Shown in pieces: positions 1-12,500 of a DNA stretch of 64,000 bases. This DNA is from Toxoplasma gondii ME49 (Eukaryota > Apicomplexa > Conoidasida > Eucoccidiorida > Sarcocystidae): assembly GCF_000006565.2 (NCBI RefSeq), contig NC_031469.1:2252583-2316582 (forward strand). Direction: 5' to 3'. The notes beneath the pieces are model-generated. The model made no database searches, was not told the origin of the DNA, and saw only the letters and a list, made by a program, of their open reading frames with translations. Position 1 is the stretch's first letter; every line of letters begins with the position of its first letter. The position numbers and the translations under genes are program-made.

Positions 1-3000
1 AAACAGAGGCTTGCGGATGTCGTAATCACAAAGTGTATGCTTCGCCGACGAACGTGCATATTTCTTCGTGTTCGGCGCACGTGTGGAAGCACAGGTTGCT
101 TCGTTGTTATGGTGCGGAACGTGTCGGCTCTTGTCCCGAAAAATTGATATTCCATAGTCTCTGTCACAAAATATTGACCGTGACTGTTTCCCTTCATTTG
201 TTCGTGAAGACTGTATCCCGTAATGTGGGTGCAGTGACCGCGCACTGATACATTGTAGTGACGGATAGAACCGCCTTCCGCAACTATATCGAGCCACAAA
301 TTGTTCAGGAACTTTTCGGGGATTTTAGGAGTGGCCACGAAGACGATAGAACCTGTCCACTGTGGTGGCGTCGGTAGACGGCAACTCGGTGTGCGAAAAA
401 AAACTCCTCTTGCATGGTAGAACGACTGGGGGACATCGTCTTTCAACACCCAAGCGAATGTTTTGGCTACGAAATACAGAGGGGCATTGACTGCTTTTGG
501 GCCGATGGCAGTGAGATCCACAACTGACCGGAGAAACAGGAACATGCTAAGGTAGGTCCTGAAAAGGCAAGTGGCGACGCTGTGGAGGTGAAATGGCATC
601 TTCATATTGCGACACAGAGGGAGTAAATAACAGCTTGCACCGATGCTCAGGTAGGTGACAGCAAGCACCTTCCAAGAGGCGCATCCGGCCGTGTGCTTTG
701 ACGTCCCACCGCCAACGGATGTTGCTTGAATTTCCTTCTCAGGAGAATCCAGTGTATCACATTACAGCGAATGTATTACTGAGAGATTTCTTCAGACGGG
801 GGCTTGATTGTGTATCATTTTGATCTCCAGAGGAGTGTAGCTGACACATTTACGTCACCTTATCCTCACTGTAGTTGGCGAACGTAGCGTATGATTTCGC
901 TTGAGTCATATCATAGTTGTATCAATGTGCGCCGCCACTTCCACTAGCCTTCGTGCAAAAACAAAAAACAACTTCAATCAATAGAAAACATCATAGTCCC
1001 TCTTGCGCGCACAAACTGGCGTTTCTTGCCTTTGTAGCAAGTAAGCTTTTCTTGCTGTGAGGAGCAAATCCAAAGCTCATGTACTGCAAGTAGGAGCATC
1101 GCCGAACCACAAAATATAGCCGTTTCTTCGGTGCGTAGCCGCATACATTACAGGATATGAACTTATCAAAGCGGTGAAAAAGCAGGGCCTCGCAGACCGT
1201 CAATTCGGCTAACAGGTCTCCCGAAATGCAAAGCCTGGACACTGTCGATAAGATCGCAGTTTTAGACTGCGTAGCATGATCTGTAGAGCTCTCCAGCGGA
1301 TGTGCGCTCTATTTAGTTTCGGAACCGAACACCATTGGATGTTGTTTACGTGAGGTTTGTGTGAGGAAACCCTAAACACAAGAAGAATCTACATGGTTGG
1401 ATAAGGTACTTGCCCTTTGACACAGCCTAAACGCCTACGACACTCTGGCATTCGTCAGAAGGTCGGATTGTCAATCATTTGTCTTGGAGTTTAACCGTGC
1501 CAACAGCGAACTGCTCTCACATCGTGGGGTTCAACAATTTCTTTCGCCCGATGCAGGCCGTGAGTGGAGCAATGCTGACGCAAAGCGATTCCATCTTCTG
1601 GTTAGCTTCTGAGTTCAGCAGCATGTTGCAGAACACAAGTGATGCAAAAAGAAAAATTGGTTTCAGGTGGCTCTCCCACATGTAAAATCACGCAGTAAGC
1701 ATTGAGCCCATGTACACGACTAGCAACATCCTAACCGCAGAAACTCCGTCTCCACCTACGCAATCCGATATAACATGATGGTCAATGAAGTCAGAGCGAT
1801 GTTTTTTCTGGGTATACACCGACAGATTGTAAGCCTATATCGTCTGGTGCATTGTGCCACGCCTAGCCAGCAAAACCCGTCTATTTGAAGAACTATGATG
1901 CAGATACGTAGGCACAAAGGGCTTTGTAGGGCCAAGACTGCCATAAGCGTTCTCCGTCTGCTCTCATGTAAATGCCTTGTTGTCTACCTTAAATTGTGTG
2001 TAGGCTGTAAGAGAAGCTTTGTCCTGAGGCACTATTGCAGCGAATGGTAGACCACTGATATGAAGCTGCGAGCTACCCAACGTTGTGTCGCCGTGTTCAC
2101 GCAAGAACGTTCGTACTTTTTCGTTCACGCAGTTCTTGGGCGACCCCGCGCGAGAATTGACCTTGGTTACTCGAAGGTGGTACGCGACAGTTGAAGATAC
2201 TACACCGAAACCAGGAAAAAGATATATTTAGAATATTCCTAGATATCAAGAGAACCACAATAGATGTTGGTATAATGCACTATCTCCGGAGTGCGTTGAG
2301 CTGTCGCATTCAGTGTCTCTGATAATAAGTGGACCGCAGCGGCCTTCTGAATTTTGCAGCGTACACCGCCTTTTTCCCTCTTTGACATCAAGGCCGTAAG
2401 CATGATGTGTCGATTGCCGACACCCTTATAAGATTCTGTGGCGCATGCTGGCTTCCCTGTTCGCCTTCACATTTTGTGTATGAATACGAGCTCCTGAATA
2501 TGTTGCGAGCCTACATTTTTGTCAGCTTGTACGGCGGCGCTGAAGGATTTCATTTCAGCAAGATTTTGCACAACGTTTTCACGGCGGTGATGTAGCTGCA
2601 TTCAAAAACGGAGTGTCTGCTTTTTTCTCGTAACGCTGTTGCTGTTGACACCTTTGTGTACTCTGCTTAGTTGAAGCTCATACACTCCTTGTCTACACAT
2701 CTTTTTGATACTGAGTCACCCTTCCCGCCCCTTGTATATTATTATCACCACGTTGTTCGGACGCTACGTGGAACCGGCCTTGTTACCACCAGCGGCACTG
2801 GTCGGTTTGGTACACGACGCAGGGCGGTGCAACTGTGCGCGTTGCTGCTTTACCCCCAGTTGCTCGTCACGATTTCTCAATAGAAAACCTGGTGCTTTCA
2901 CTGTCCGCCTCCATAGATAGTAAGCAACCAGCCGTTGTCTCCTGAACCAGAGAACGTATATTGGCATTTGACTGCAACATTCTGTCGATAAAAGGCATGA

Positions 3001-5175
3001 TAGGGAATGTGAATGCCATGTCAAAGAAGCAGCAATGCTGAGTTACCTGTGGGAGGAATATCGTAGGTAGTGTTGCCGGAATAACTGACGGACGAACAAC
3101 AACATCAATATAGGCCTGAACGTTTGACCTTGCAGGATGCTTCAGTGCCTCAGTTCAGCAGTCGCATGACGTGCTGAAAGAGCGACAGACAGAGCCAACC
3201 AACAAATCGCTAACCAAGTATTTCGTCTCGCACTGTGATGTCCAGCAACCTCCAAACGTCGTGTCGGGACGTGGTGAACGGATCTGACGTTTTCCCTCTG
3301 CTAATTACTCTCGGTTGCGTAGAATCACTAGACACCTTCCGTTTGTCGTAGCGGAACTCCCCCAGCCTTTTCTTGTGCACTCCTGAGATGCAGCGACAAT
3401 TTGTGTCAGCTCTCCACAAATGCAATGAACTGCCATTTGCAGATTTGTGCGTCGGCCGGTGCCGTCACTCTTGTTCTCCAGACGGTACGTTTCATTGTCC
3501 AACATCCGCTGCAAGCATGGATCGTTTCTGTACCACAGATCCTGGAGATACTGTTCTTTGATTGCCTACTGTGTTTGTCTGCAGCTGGTAAGTGGAACAC
3601 GTGCGCGTTACGTCCGTCCCAGCTGCTTGTTGATGGCTATGTGCACGAGTGGGACTGAATTGTGCGTCAAGCCTGCAACTGCAAGGGAAGAGACGGAGAC
3701 CACAAACTCCATAAAGCGGTTGGGCCTGTCTGGCGTCTGTTTACAGCTGGATAGAGCTGACGGCAACTTGCTGCAAGTGACCAATGTAGAGACACCGTAA
3801 AACGTTTTCGCTGGCAGGAGGCCAGGGCTATTTTCGAAAAGCCCATGAATTCGAGGTACTTCATTAGGGGATTTCGTTCTCATTTTCAGCTACAAAAACA
3901 CAAGAGTTGAGTGGCCAATCACTTTTTGAGACGTAATGTTTCTTGCACATCCATCACGGTATCCCTTTAGGTCGTCCGTTCTCTGCATGGAGGCCTGGTG
4001 CGACTCGTCTTCTCGTCTTCTATGTAGCTGTTCGTGGAAGTCCCAGGTAGGAATCCGACACAGTCTACTCTTTCGGGTGTGCGGCCGCAATATAGATTGC
4101 GTATATGTGATATGCCTAGCAATATGTTGTTTTGGAATCAATGCATTTTTCTCGGTGGTGGCACGTCAGTTGATTGAAAGGGCAGATGCCATGTTTTGAA
4201 TGAATCTGTCATTCGATACTACATACCTTGCTGACTGCACGTTCCTCGTGCACTTACGCTCTCTGTAACGATGCAGCTGGGTTTCTAACAGGAATTGTTT
4301 TGATTTTGCCTTGAGCTCTATCATCGCAGACATGTTGGCGACACCATTCTTGGCAGCGCATGACCTAGATTGCCCGCAATGGTGCAACAACGCCCACAAG
4401 CACATCCTGAGAGAGGTTGGTCTTCATGCAAATAACCATGAAGACAACTCTCTTTTCTCCGATGTCAACTGGCTCAGATTTTTATGGTACGATATCTCAC
4501 ACCCAACGTTGACCCAGAGCGTACCGCGTATGTTTCATTCATAAACGCAGTTCATTCATCGGCAGGCGGCACTTCTGCGACTGCAAAACGTTTCTTTATT
4601 TCCATCGCACAAATGGGTGCTGGTCCGGCAAACAGTTCTCAGTCGTGGCGTAGAAGAGGTTTTGCTAGTGGAAGACAAATGCGCATGCTTAGGTACACGG
4701 AGTACTGAAGGAAGCAAATCAAATTGACTTGGGGCAGAGGTCTTGCTCTGTACAGCGTGCCATTATGAGCTAGGCCGTGAACCGTCTCCAAGTGAGCACG
4801 GTTCTTTCTTTCGCAGTCAGTCTTGCTGCTGTTGAATGATTCCACCGCCTGTCAGCAATTAATGTCCCTCATATCTGCTCAACGTCGATTTCAAGAAACC
4901 TTCTGGGCGCAGTAAAGGAGTGAACCTGCCACAGTCTGCGTGGAATGTTGTCGCAGTGCAGGTTTCCGCGTATGATGTGTAGGGTGACTTGTGTCGTGGC
5001 ACCACTGCGACCCCGACATGATCTGTTGATGAGGTTACACTGAGGTCTGGAATTACTTGGAACAAGCGATCCGTCGCGCTTACTGCGTAGCCGTTACGCG
5101 TACCGTCACCCACTGTTAACCCTAATCGGACATCAGCATTGTTGCCGCTGCCCCGCGCAGCATCTGATGAGGATT
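1..5175. other. Single-copy flank with no supported gene
   Basis: About 5.2 kb left of the satellite array. Every open frame is short (at most about 140 codons), frames on both strands overlap each other, and no frame shows a recognisable domain, signal peptide or family motif. A lone CCCTAAA heptamer near 1370 matches the coccidian telomere repeat unit but is not repeated. I see no tRNA-like T-arm, no rRNA and no internal tandem repeat. One weak exon candidate is listed separately at 3425-3587. The stretch is best read as intergenic or intronic DNA bordering the array. Confidence 0.6.
3425..3587 (+). CDS. Possible hydrophobic exon ending at a strong splice donor
   Basis: This is a weak candidate. 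An ATG opens a 54-codon frame rich in Leu, Ile and Val, with segments such as VTLVLQTVRFIV and ILEILFFDCLLCL. The frame ends exactly at a consensus donor, CTG|GTAAGT, whose GT is at 3588-3589. The hydrophobic stretches would fit a signal anchor or membrane protein. No partner exon with a matching phase could be identified downstream, and the opposite strand is also open through part of the interval. I do not recognise the product. The exon could equally be chance; the donor consensus is the main reason it is listed. Confidence 0.12.
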
Positions 5176-5845
5176 GAGCCATGCAGAGACAAAGGGTGGT
5201 GGATGCTACCCGATGATGTGTTTCCGGCTCGTGCCAAAGAGACACCGTGTCCGCCCGGGGAGCTACGACTACCTTGTCTTGAGCCACAGACTCGATTTCA
5301 TTCGTGCCACAATATGCAAGTTGCTACGTGTAGGGGTGTCACACGTTTCGGGAGGGTATGACCATATGGCGTACACGGAGGAAGGGGTGCGACGAGCTTG
5401 GCTTTGTACGCGATCGCGTAGTGGTTTTGCGGCCTGGATCCGCTGGTACAGAAAGCGAAAGTAAGACAAGACGAGCGCGCCCTTTTTGTGTTTCGCCGCA
5501 CACATCACACTACGGAAAGGCTACAGGTGGTGGAGCCTACCCGATGACGTGCTTCCGGCTCGTGCCAGAGAGACGCCGTGTCCCCCCGGGAAGGTACGTC
5601 TACCTTGTCGTGAGCCACAGATCCGACTTCATTCGTTCCACAATCTGCACGATGCTGCGTGTAGAGGAACCGCCCGGGACGCGGCGGAATAACCGTCTGG
5701 TGCACATGCAGGCGAGGGTGAGCTCCGCCTCGCTGTATGTCACTCCGTAGTCCTGTCGCGGCGTTGTTGCGGTTGTACAGCCATCGCAGGTAAGGGAGGA
5801 TGTCCGGTCTCTTTTGTGTTTCACCGTCTACGTCACACCATGCAG
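5176..5845. repeat. Degenerate left-edge satellite monomers (two)
   Basis: Two monomers of the array, aligned by the shared block CACGTTTCGGGAGGGTAT and by the TGTGTTTC...CACATCAC segment near the monomer start. The first runs from about 5176 to 5515, the second from about 5516 to 5845. They are clearly diverged from the interior monomers, and moderately from each other. Their shared segment reads GGTGGTGG(A)...TACCCGATGA, where interior type I units read AGTGGTGGGTTCTACGAGCAGA. The second one contains the variant CGCTGTATGTCA, which recurs only in the last monomer of the array (near 37355). They probably represent older copies not reached by homogenisation. Confidence 0.75.
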
Positions 5846-8800
5846 GTGGTAGAAGTGGTGGGTTCTACGAGCAGACGTCTTTTTTAGAATGCATTACAGC
5901 ATCTGTCTCTGGTCTGACGACTACGGCGTTCTCCGCGGGATGCACGAATGCGGCTGCATTTGTTCCGGACTATGCGACATGCTGCATGTGGCGGCGCCGC
6001 ACGTTTCGGGAGGGTATAACTGGCTGTTGGGGCTACAGGAACGGGTGAGGACGACTTCGTTGTGTTTCAACGCCTAGTGCTCTCGCGGCGTTGTTGCGGT
6101 TGTACAGCCGGCAGAGGTAAGGGAGGATGTCCTGTCTCTTTTGTGTTTCACCGTCTACGTCACACCATGCAGGTGGTAGACGTGGTGGGTTCTACGAGCA
6201 GAGGTTCTTTTTGGAATGGATTAGAGACACTGCGTTTGCTCTAGAAACTAGGATGTTGTTCGCGGGTTGCAGGGATGCGACTGCATTTGTTCCGGAATAT
6301 GCGACATGCTGAGTGTGGCGGCGCCGCACGCTTCGGGAGGGTATAACAGGCTGTTGGGGCTACAGGAACGAGTGAGGCCGACTTCGTTGTGTTTCAACGC
6401 CTAGTGCTCCCGCGGTGTTGCTGCTCCTGTCCAGCCGGCAGAGGTAAGGGAGGATGTCCTGTCTCTTTTGTGTTTCACCGTCTACGTCACACCATGCAGG
6501 TGGTAGACGTGGTGGATTTTACGAGCAGACGTGTTTGGTAGAATGCATTACAGACACTGTCTCTGGTCTGACGACTACGGCGTTCTTCGCGGGATGCACG
6601 GATGCGACTGCATTTGTTCCGGACTATGCGACATGCTGCATGTGGCGGCGCCGCACGCTTCGGGAGGGTATAACTGGCTGGTGGGGATACAGGAACGGGT
6701 GAGGTCCACTTCGTTGTGTTTCAGCGCCTAGTCCTTTCGCGGCGTTGTTGCGGTTGTACAGCCGGCAGTGGTAAGGGAGGACGTCCGGTCTCTTTTGTGT
6801 TTCACCGTCTACGTCACACCATGCAGGTGGTAGACGTGGTGGGTTCTACGAGCAGAGGTTCTTTTTGGAATGGATTAGAGACACTGTGTTTGCTCTAGAA
6901 GCTAGGATGTTGTTCGCGGGTTGCAGGGATGCGACTGCATTTGTTCCGGAATATGCGACATGCTGAGTGTGGCGGCGCCGCACGCTTCGGGAGGGTATAA
7001 CAGGCTGTTGGGGCTACAGGAACGAGTGAGGCCGACTTCGTTGTGTTTCAACGCCTAGTGCTCCCGCGGTGTTGCTGCTCCTGTCCAGCCGGCAGAGGTA
7101 AGGGAGGATGTCCTGTCTCTTTTGTGTTTCACCGTCTACGTCACACCATGCAGGTGGTAGACGTGGTGGATTTTACGAGCAGACGTGTTTGGTAGAATGC
7201 ATTACAGACACTGTCTCTGGTCTGACGACTACGGCGTTCTTCGCGGGATGCACGGATGCGACTGCATTTGTTCCGGACTATGCGACATGCTGCATGTGGC
7301 GGCGCTGCACGTTTCGGGAGGGTATAACTGGCTGGTGGGGATACAGGAACGGGTGAGGTCCACTTCGTTGTGTTTCAGCGCCTAGTCCTTTCGCGGCGTT
7401 GTTGCGGTTGTACAGCCGGCAGTGGTAAGGGAGGACGTCCGGTCTCTTTTGTGTTTCACCGTCTACGTCACACCATGCAGGTGGTAGACGTGGTGGGTTC
7501 TACGAGCAGAGGTTCTTATTGGAATGGATTAGAGACACTGTGTTTGCTCTAGAAGCTAGGATGTTGTTCGCGGGTTGCAGGGATGCGACTGCATTTGTTC
7601 CGGAATATGCGACATGCTGAGTATAACAGGCTGTTGGGGCTACAGGAACGAGTGAGGCCGACTTCGTTGTGTTTCAGCGCCTAGTGCTCCCGCGGTGTTG
7701 CTGCGCCTGTCCAGCCGGCAGAGGTAAGGGAGGATGTCCTGTCTCTTTTGTGTTTCACCGTCTACGTCACACCATGCAGGTGGTAGACGTGGTGGATTTT
7801 ACGAGCAGACGTGTTTGGTAGAATGCATTACAGACACTGTCTCTGATCTGACAACTACGGCGTTCTTCGCGGGATGCACGGATGCGACTGCATTTGTTCC
7901 GGACTATGCGACATGCTGAATGTGGCGGCGCCGCACGCTTCGGGAGGGTATAACTGGCTGGTGGGGATACAGGAACGGGTGAGGCCGACTTCGTTGTGTT
8001 TCAGCGCCTAGTCCTTTTGCGGCGTTGTTGCGGTTGTACAGCCGGCAGAGGTAAGGGAGGACGTCCGGTCTCTTTTGTGTTTCACCGTCTACGTCACACC
8101 ATGCAGGTGGTAGAAGTGCTGGGTTCTACGAGCAGACGTGTTTGGTAGAATGCGTTACAGCATCTGTCTCTGGTCTGGCAACTACGGCGTTCTTCGCGGG
8201 ATGCAGGGATGCGGCTGCATTTGTTCCGGACTATGCGACATGCTGCATGTGGCGGCGCCCCACGTTTCGGGAGGGTATAACTGGCTGGTGGGGATACAGG
8301 AACGGGTGAGGTCCACTTCGTTGTGTTTCAGCGCCTAGTCCTTTCGCGGCGTTGTTGCGGTTGTACAGCCACCGCAGGTAAGGGAGGATGTCCGGTCTCT
8401 TTTGTGTTTCACCGTCTACGTCACACCATGCAGGTGGTAGAAGTGGTGGGTTCTACGAGCAGACGTGTTTGGTAGAATGCGTTACAGCCACTGTCTCTGG
8501 CCTGACAACTACGGCGTTCTTTGCGGGATGCAGGGATGCGGCTGTATTTGTTCCGGACTATGCGACATGCTGCATGTGGCGGCGCCGCACGCTTCGGGAC
8601 GGTATAACAGGCTGGTGGGGATACAGGAACGGGTGAGGCCGACTTCGTTGTGTTTCAACGCCTAGTCCTTTCGCGGCGCTGTTGCGGTTGTACAGCCATC
8701 GCAGGTAAGGGAGGATGTCCGGTATCTTTTGTGTTTCACCGTCTACGTCACACCATGCAGGTGGTAGACGTGGTGGGTTCTACCAGCAGAGGTCCTTTTT

Positions 8801-11800
8801 GGAATGGATTAGAGACACTGTGTTTGCTCTAGAAACTAGGATGTTGTTCGCGGGTTGCAGGGATGCGACTGCATTTGTTCCGGAATATGCGACATGCTGA
8901 GTGTGGCGGCGCAGCACGTTTCGGGAGGGTATGACAGGCTGTTTGGGCTACAGGAACGAGTGAGGACGACTTCGTTGTGGTTCAACGCCTAATGCTCTCG
9001 CGGCGTTGTTGCGGTTGTACAGCCGGCAGAGGTAAGGGAGGATGTCCTGTCTCTTTTGTGTTTCACCGTCTACGTCACACCATGCAGGTGGTAGACGTGG
9101 TGGGTTCTACGAGCAGACGTGTTTGGTAGAATGCGTTACAGCATCTGTCTCTGGTCTGGCAACTACGGCGTTCTTCGCGGGATGCAGGGATGCGGCTGCA
9201 TTTGTTCCGGACTATGCGACATGCTGCATGTGGCGGCGCCGCACGTTTCGGGAGGGTATAACTGGCTGGTGGGGATACAGGAACGGGTGAGGCCGACTTC
9301 GTTGTGTTTCAGCGCCCTGTGCTTTCGCGGCGTTGTTGCGGTTGTACAGCCACCGCAGGTAAGGGAGGATGTCCGGTCTCTTTTGTGTTTCACCGTCTAC
9401 GTCACACCATGCAGGTGATAGACGTGGTGGGTTCTACCAGCAGACGTTTTTTTTAGAATGCATTACAGCCACTGTCTCTGGTCTGGCAACTACGGCGTTC
9501 TTCGCGGGATGCAGGGATGCGGCTGCATTTGTTCCGGACTATGCGACATGCTGCATGTGGCGACGCCCCACGTTTCGGGAGAGTATAACTGGCTGGTGGG
9601 GATACAGGAACGGGTGAGGCCGACTTCGTTGTGTTTCAACGCCTAGTGCTCCCGCGGTGTTGCTGTTCCTGTCCAGCCGGCAGAGGTAAGGGAGGATGTC
9701 CTGTCTCTTTTGTGTTGCACCGTCTACGTCACACCATGCAGGTGGTAGAAGTGCTGGGTTCTACGAGCAGAGGTTCTTTTTAGAATGCATTACAGCCTCT
9801 GTCTCTGGTCTGACAACTACGGCCTTCTTCCCGGGATGCAGGGATGCGACTGCATTTGTTCCGGACTATGCGACATGCTGCATGTGGCGGCGCCGCACGT
9901 TTCGGGAGGGTATAACTGGCTGGTGGGGATACAGGAACGAGTGAGGTCCACTTCGTTGTGTTTCAGCGCCTAGTCCTTTCGCGGCGTTGTTGCGGTTGTA
10001 CAGCCATCGCAGGTAAGGGAGGATGTCCGGTCTCTTTTGTGTTTCACCGTCTACGTCACACCATGCAGGTGGTAGAAGTGCTGGGTTCTACGAGCAGAGG
10101 TTCTTTTTAGAATGCATTACAGCCTCTGTCTCTGGTCTGACGACTACGGCGTTCTCCGCGGGATGCAGGGCTGCGGCTGCATTTGTTCCGGACTATGCGA
10201 CATGCTGCATGTGGCGGCGCCCCACGTTTCGGGAGAGTATAACTGGCTGGTGGGGATACAGGAACGGGTGAGGACGACTTCGTTGTGTTTCAACGCCTAG
10301 TCCTTTCGCGGCGCTGTTGCGGTTTGTACAGCCATCGCAGGTAAGGGAGGATGTCCGGTCTCTTTTGTGTTTCACCGTCTACGTCACACCATGCAGGTGG
10401 TAGAAGTGGTGGGTTCTACGAGCAGACGTGTTTGGTAGAATGCATTACAGCCACTGTCTCTGGTCTGGCAACTACGGCGTTCTTCGCGGGATGCAGGGAT
10501 GCGGCTGCATTTGTTCCGGACTATGCGACATGCTGCATGTGGCGGCGCCGCACGTTTCGGGAGGGTATAACTGGCTGGTGGGGATACAGGAACGGGTGAG
10601 GTCCACTTCGTTGTGTTTCAGCGCCCTGTGCTTTCGCGGCGTTGTTGCGGTTGTCCAGCCACCGCAGGTAAGGGAGGATGTCCTGTCTCTTTTGTGTTTC
10701 ACCGTCTACGTCACACCATGCAGGTGGTAGAAGTGGTGGGTTCTACGAGCAGACGTGTTTGGTAGAATGCATTACAGCCACTGTCTCTGGTCTGGCAACT
10801 ACGGCGTTCTTCGCGGGATGCAGGGATGCGGCTGCATTTGTTCCGGACTATGCGACATGCTGCATGTGGCGGCGCCGCCCGTTTCGGGAGGGTATGACAG
10901 GCTGTTTGGGCTACAGGAACGAGTGAGGACGACTTCGTTGTGGTTCAACGCCTAGTCCTTTCGCGGCGCTGTTGCGGTTGTACAGCCATCGCAGGTAAGG
11001 GAGGATGTCCGGTCTCTTTTGTGTTTCACCGTCTACGTCACACCATGCAGGTGGTAGACGTGGTGGGTTCTACGAGCAGACGTGTTTGGTAGAATGCGTT
11101 ACAGCATCTGTCTCTGGTCTGGCAACTACGGCGTTCTTCGCGGGATGCAGGGATGCGGCTGCATTTGTTCCGGACTATGCGACATGCTGCATGTGGCGGC
11201 GCCGCACGTTTCGGGAGGGTATAACTGGCTGGTGGGGATACAGGAACGGGTGAGGTCCACTTCGTTGTGTTTCAGCGCCCTGTGCTTTCGCGGCGTTGTT
11301 GCGGTTGTCCAGCCACCGCAGGTAAGGGAGGATGTCCGGTCTCTTTTGTGTTTCACCGTCTACGTCACACCATGCAGGTGGTAGAAGTGGTGGGGTCTAC
11401 GAGCAGACATGTTTGGTAGAATGCATTACAGCTACTGTCTCTGGTCTGACAACTACGGCCTTCTTCGCGGGTCGCAGGAATGCGGCTGCATTTGTTCCGG
11501 ACTATGCGACATGCTGCATTTGGCGGCGCCGCCCGTTTCGGGATGGTATTACAGGCTGGTGGGGATACAGGAACGAGTGAGGCCGACTTCGTTGTGTTTC
11601 AGCGCCTACTCCTTTCGCGGCGTTGTTGCGGTTGTACAGCCATCGCAGGTAAGGGAGGATGTCCGGTCTCTTTTGTGTTTCACCGTCTACGTAACACCAT
11701 GCAGGTGGTAGACGTGGTGGGGTCTACGAGCAGACGTTTTTTTTAGAATGCATTACAGCCTCTGTCTCTGGTCTGACGACTACGGCCTTCTTCCCGGGAT

Positions 11801-12500
11801 GCAGGGATGCGGCTGCATTTGTTCCGGACTATGCGACATGCTGCATGTGGCGGCGCCGCACGTTTCGGGAGGGTATAACTGGCTGGTGGGGCTACAGGAA
11901 CGGGTGAGGCCGACTTCGTTGTGTTTCAGCGCCTAGTCCTTTCGCGGCGTTGTTGCGGTTGTACAGCCATCGCAGGTAAGGGAGGATGTCCGGTCTCTCT
12001 TGTGTTTCACCGTCTACGTCACACCATGCAGGTGGTAGAAGTGGTGGGTTCTCCGAGCAGACATGTTTGGTAGAATGCATTACAGCCACTGTCTGTGCTC
12101 TAGGAACTAGGATGTTGTTCGCGGGTTGCAGGGATGCGGCTGCATTTGTTCCGGAATATGCGACATGCTGCATGTGGCGGCGCCCCACGTTTCGGGAGGG
12201 TATAACTGGCTGGTGGGGATACAGGAACGGGTGAGGCCGACTTCGTTGTGTTTCAGGGCCTAGTTCTTTCGCGGCGTTGTTGCGGTTGTACAGCCATCGC
12301 AGGTAAGGGAGGATGTCCTGTCTCTTTTGTGTTTCACCGGCTACGTCACACCATGCAGGTGGTAGAAGTGGTGGGTTCTACGAGCAGATATTTTTTTTGG
12401 AATGGATTAGAGACACTGTGTTTGCTCTAGAAGCTAGGATGTTGTTCGCGGGTTGCAGGGATGCGACTGCATTTGTTCCGGAATATGCGACATGCTGAGT
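5846..12500. repeat. Satellite type I array, 327-bp monomers
   Basis: About 20 head-to-tail monomers with a 327-bp period. The same landmark sits at 6454, 7108, 8388, 8715, 9042, 9369, 9696 and 10023, then 10351 (one extra base), 10678, 11005, 11332, 11986 and 12313. Type I units share the segments GGAGGATGTCCGGTCTC, GTTTCACCGTCTACGTCACA and CATGCAGGTGGTAGAAGTGG. Neighbours are very similar; the pair starting near 6454 is repeated at 7108, giving a 654-bp dimer. The monomer starting near 7435 is 28 bp short because of a deletion at about 7621. The period is 3 x 109, so short frames recur in every unit, but each unit carries stops; these frames are not annotated as genes. Confidence 0.95.

Noticed and set aside
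1365..1376. CCCTAAA telomere-type heptamer
   Set aside because: Only one copy; a telomere or interstitial telomere tract would need tandem copies.
4859..5287. 142-codon minus-strand frame crossing the left edge of the array
   Set aside because: It runs from single-copy DNA into a degenerate satellite monomer and shows no domain or signal; the openness of its right part is shared with satellite frames.
5846..12500. CRISPR-like array
   Set aside because: The repeated unit is 327 bp with no short repeat/unique spacer structure, and the DNA is eukaryotic in character.
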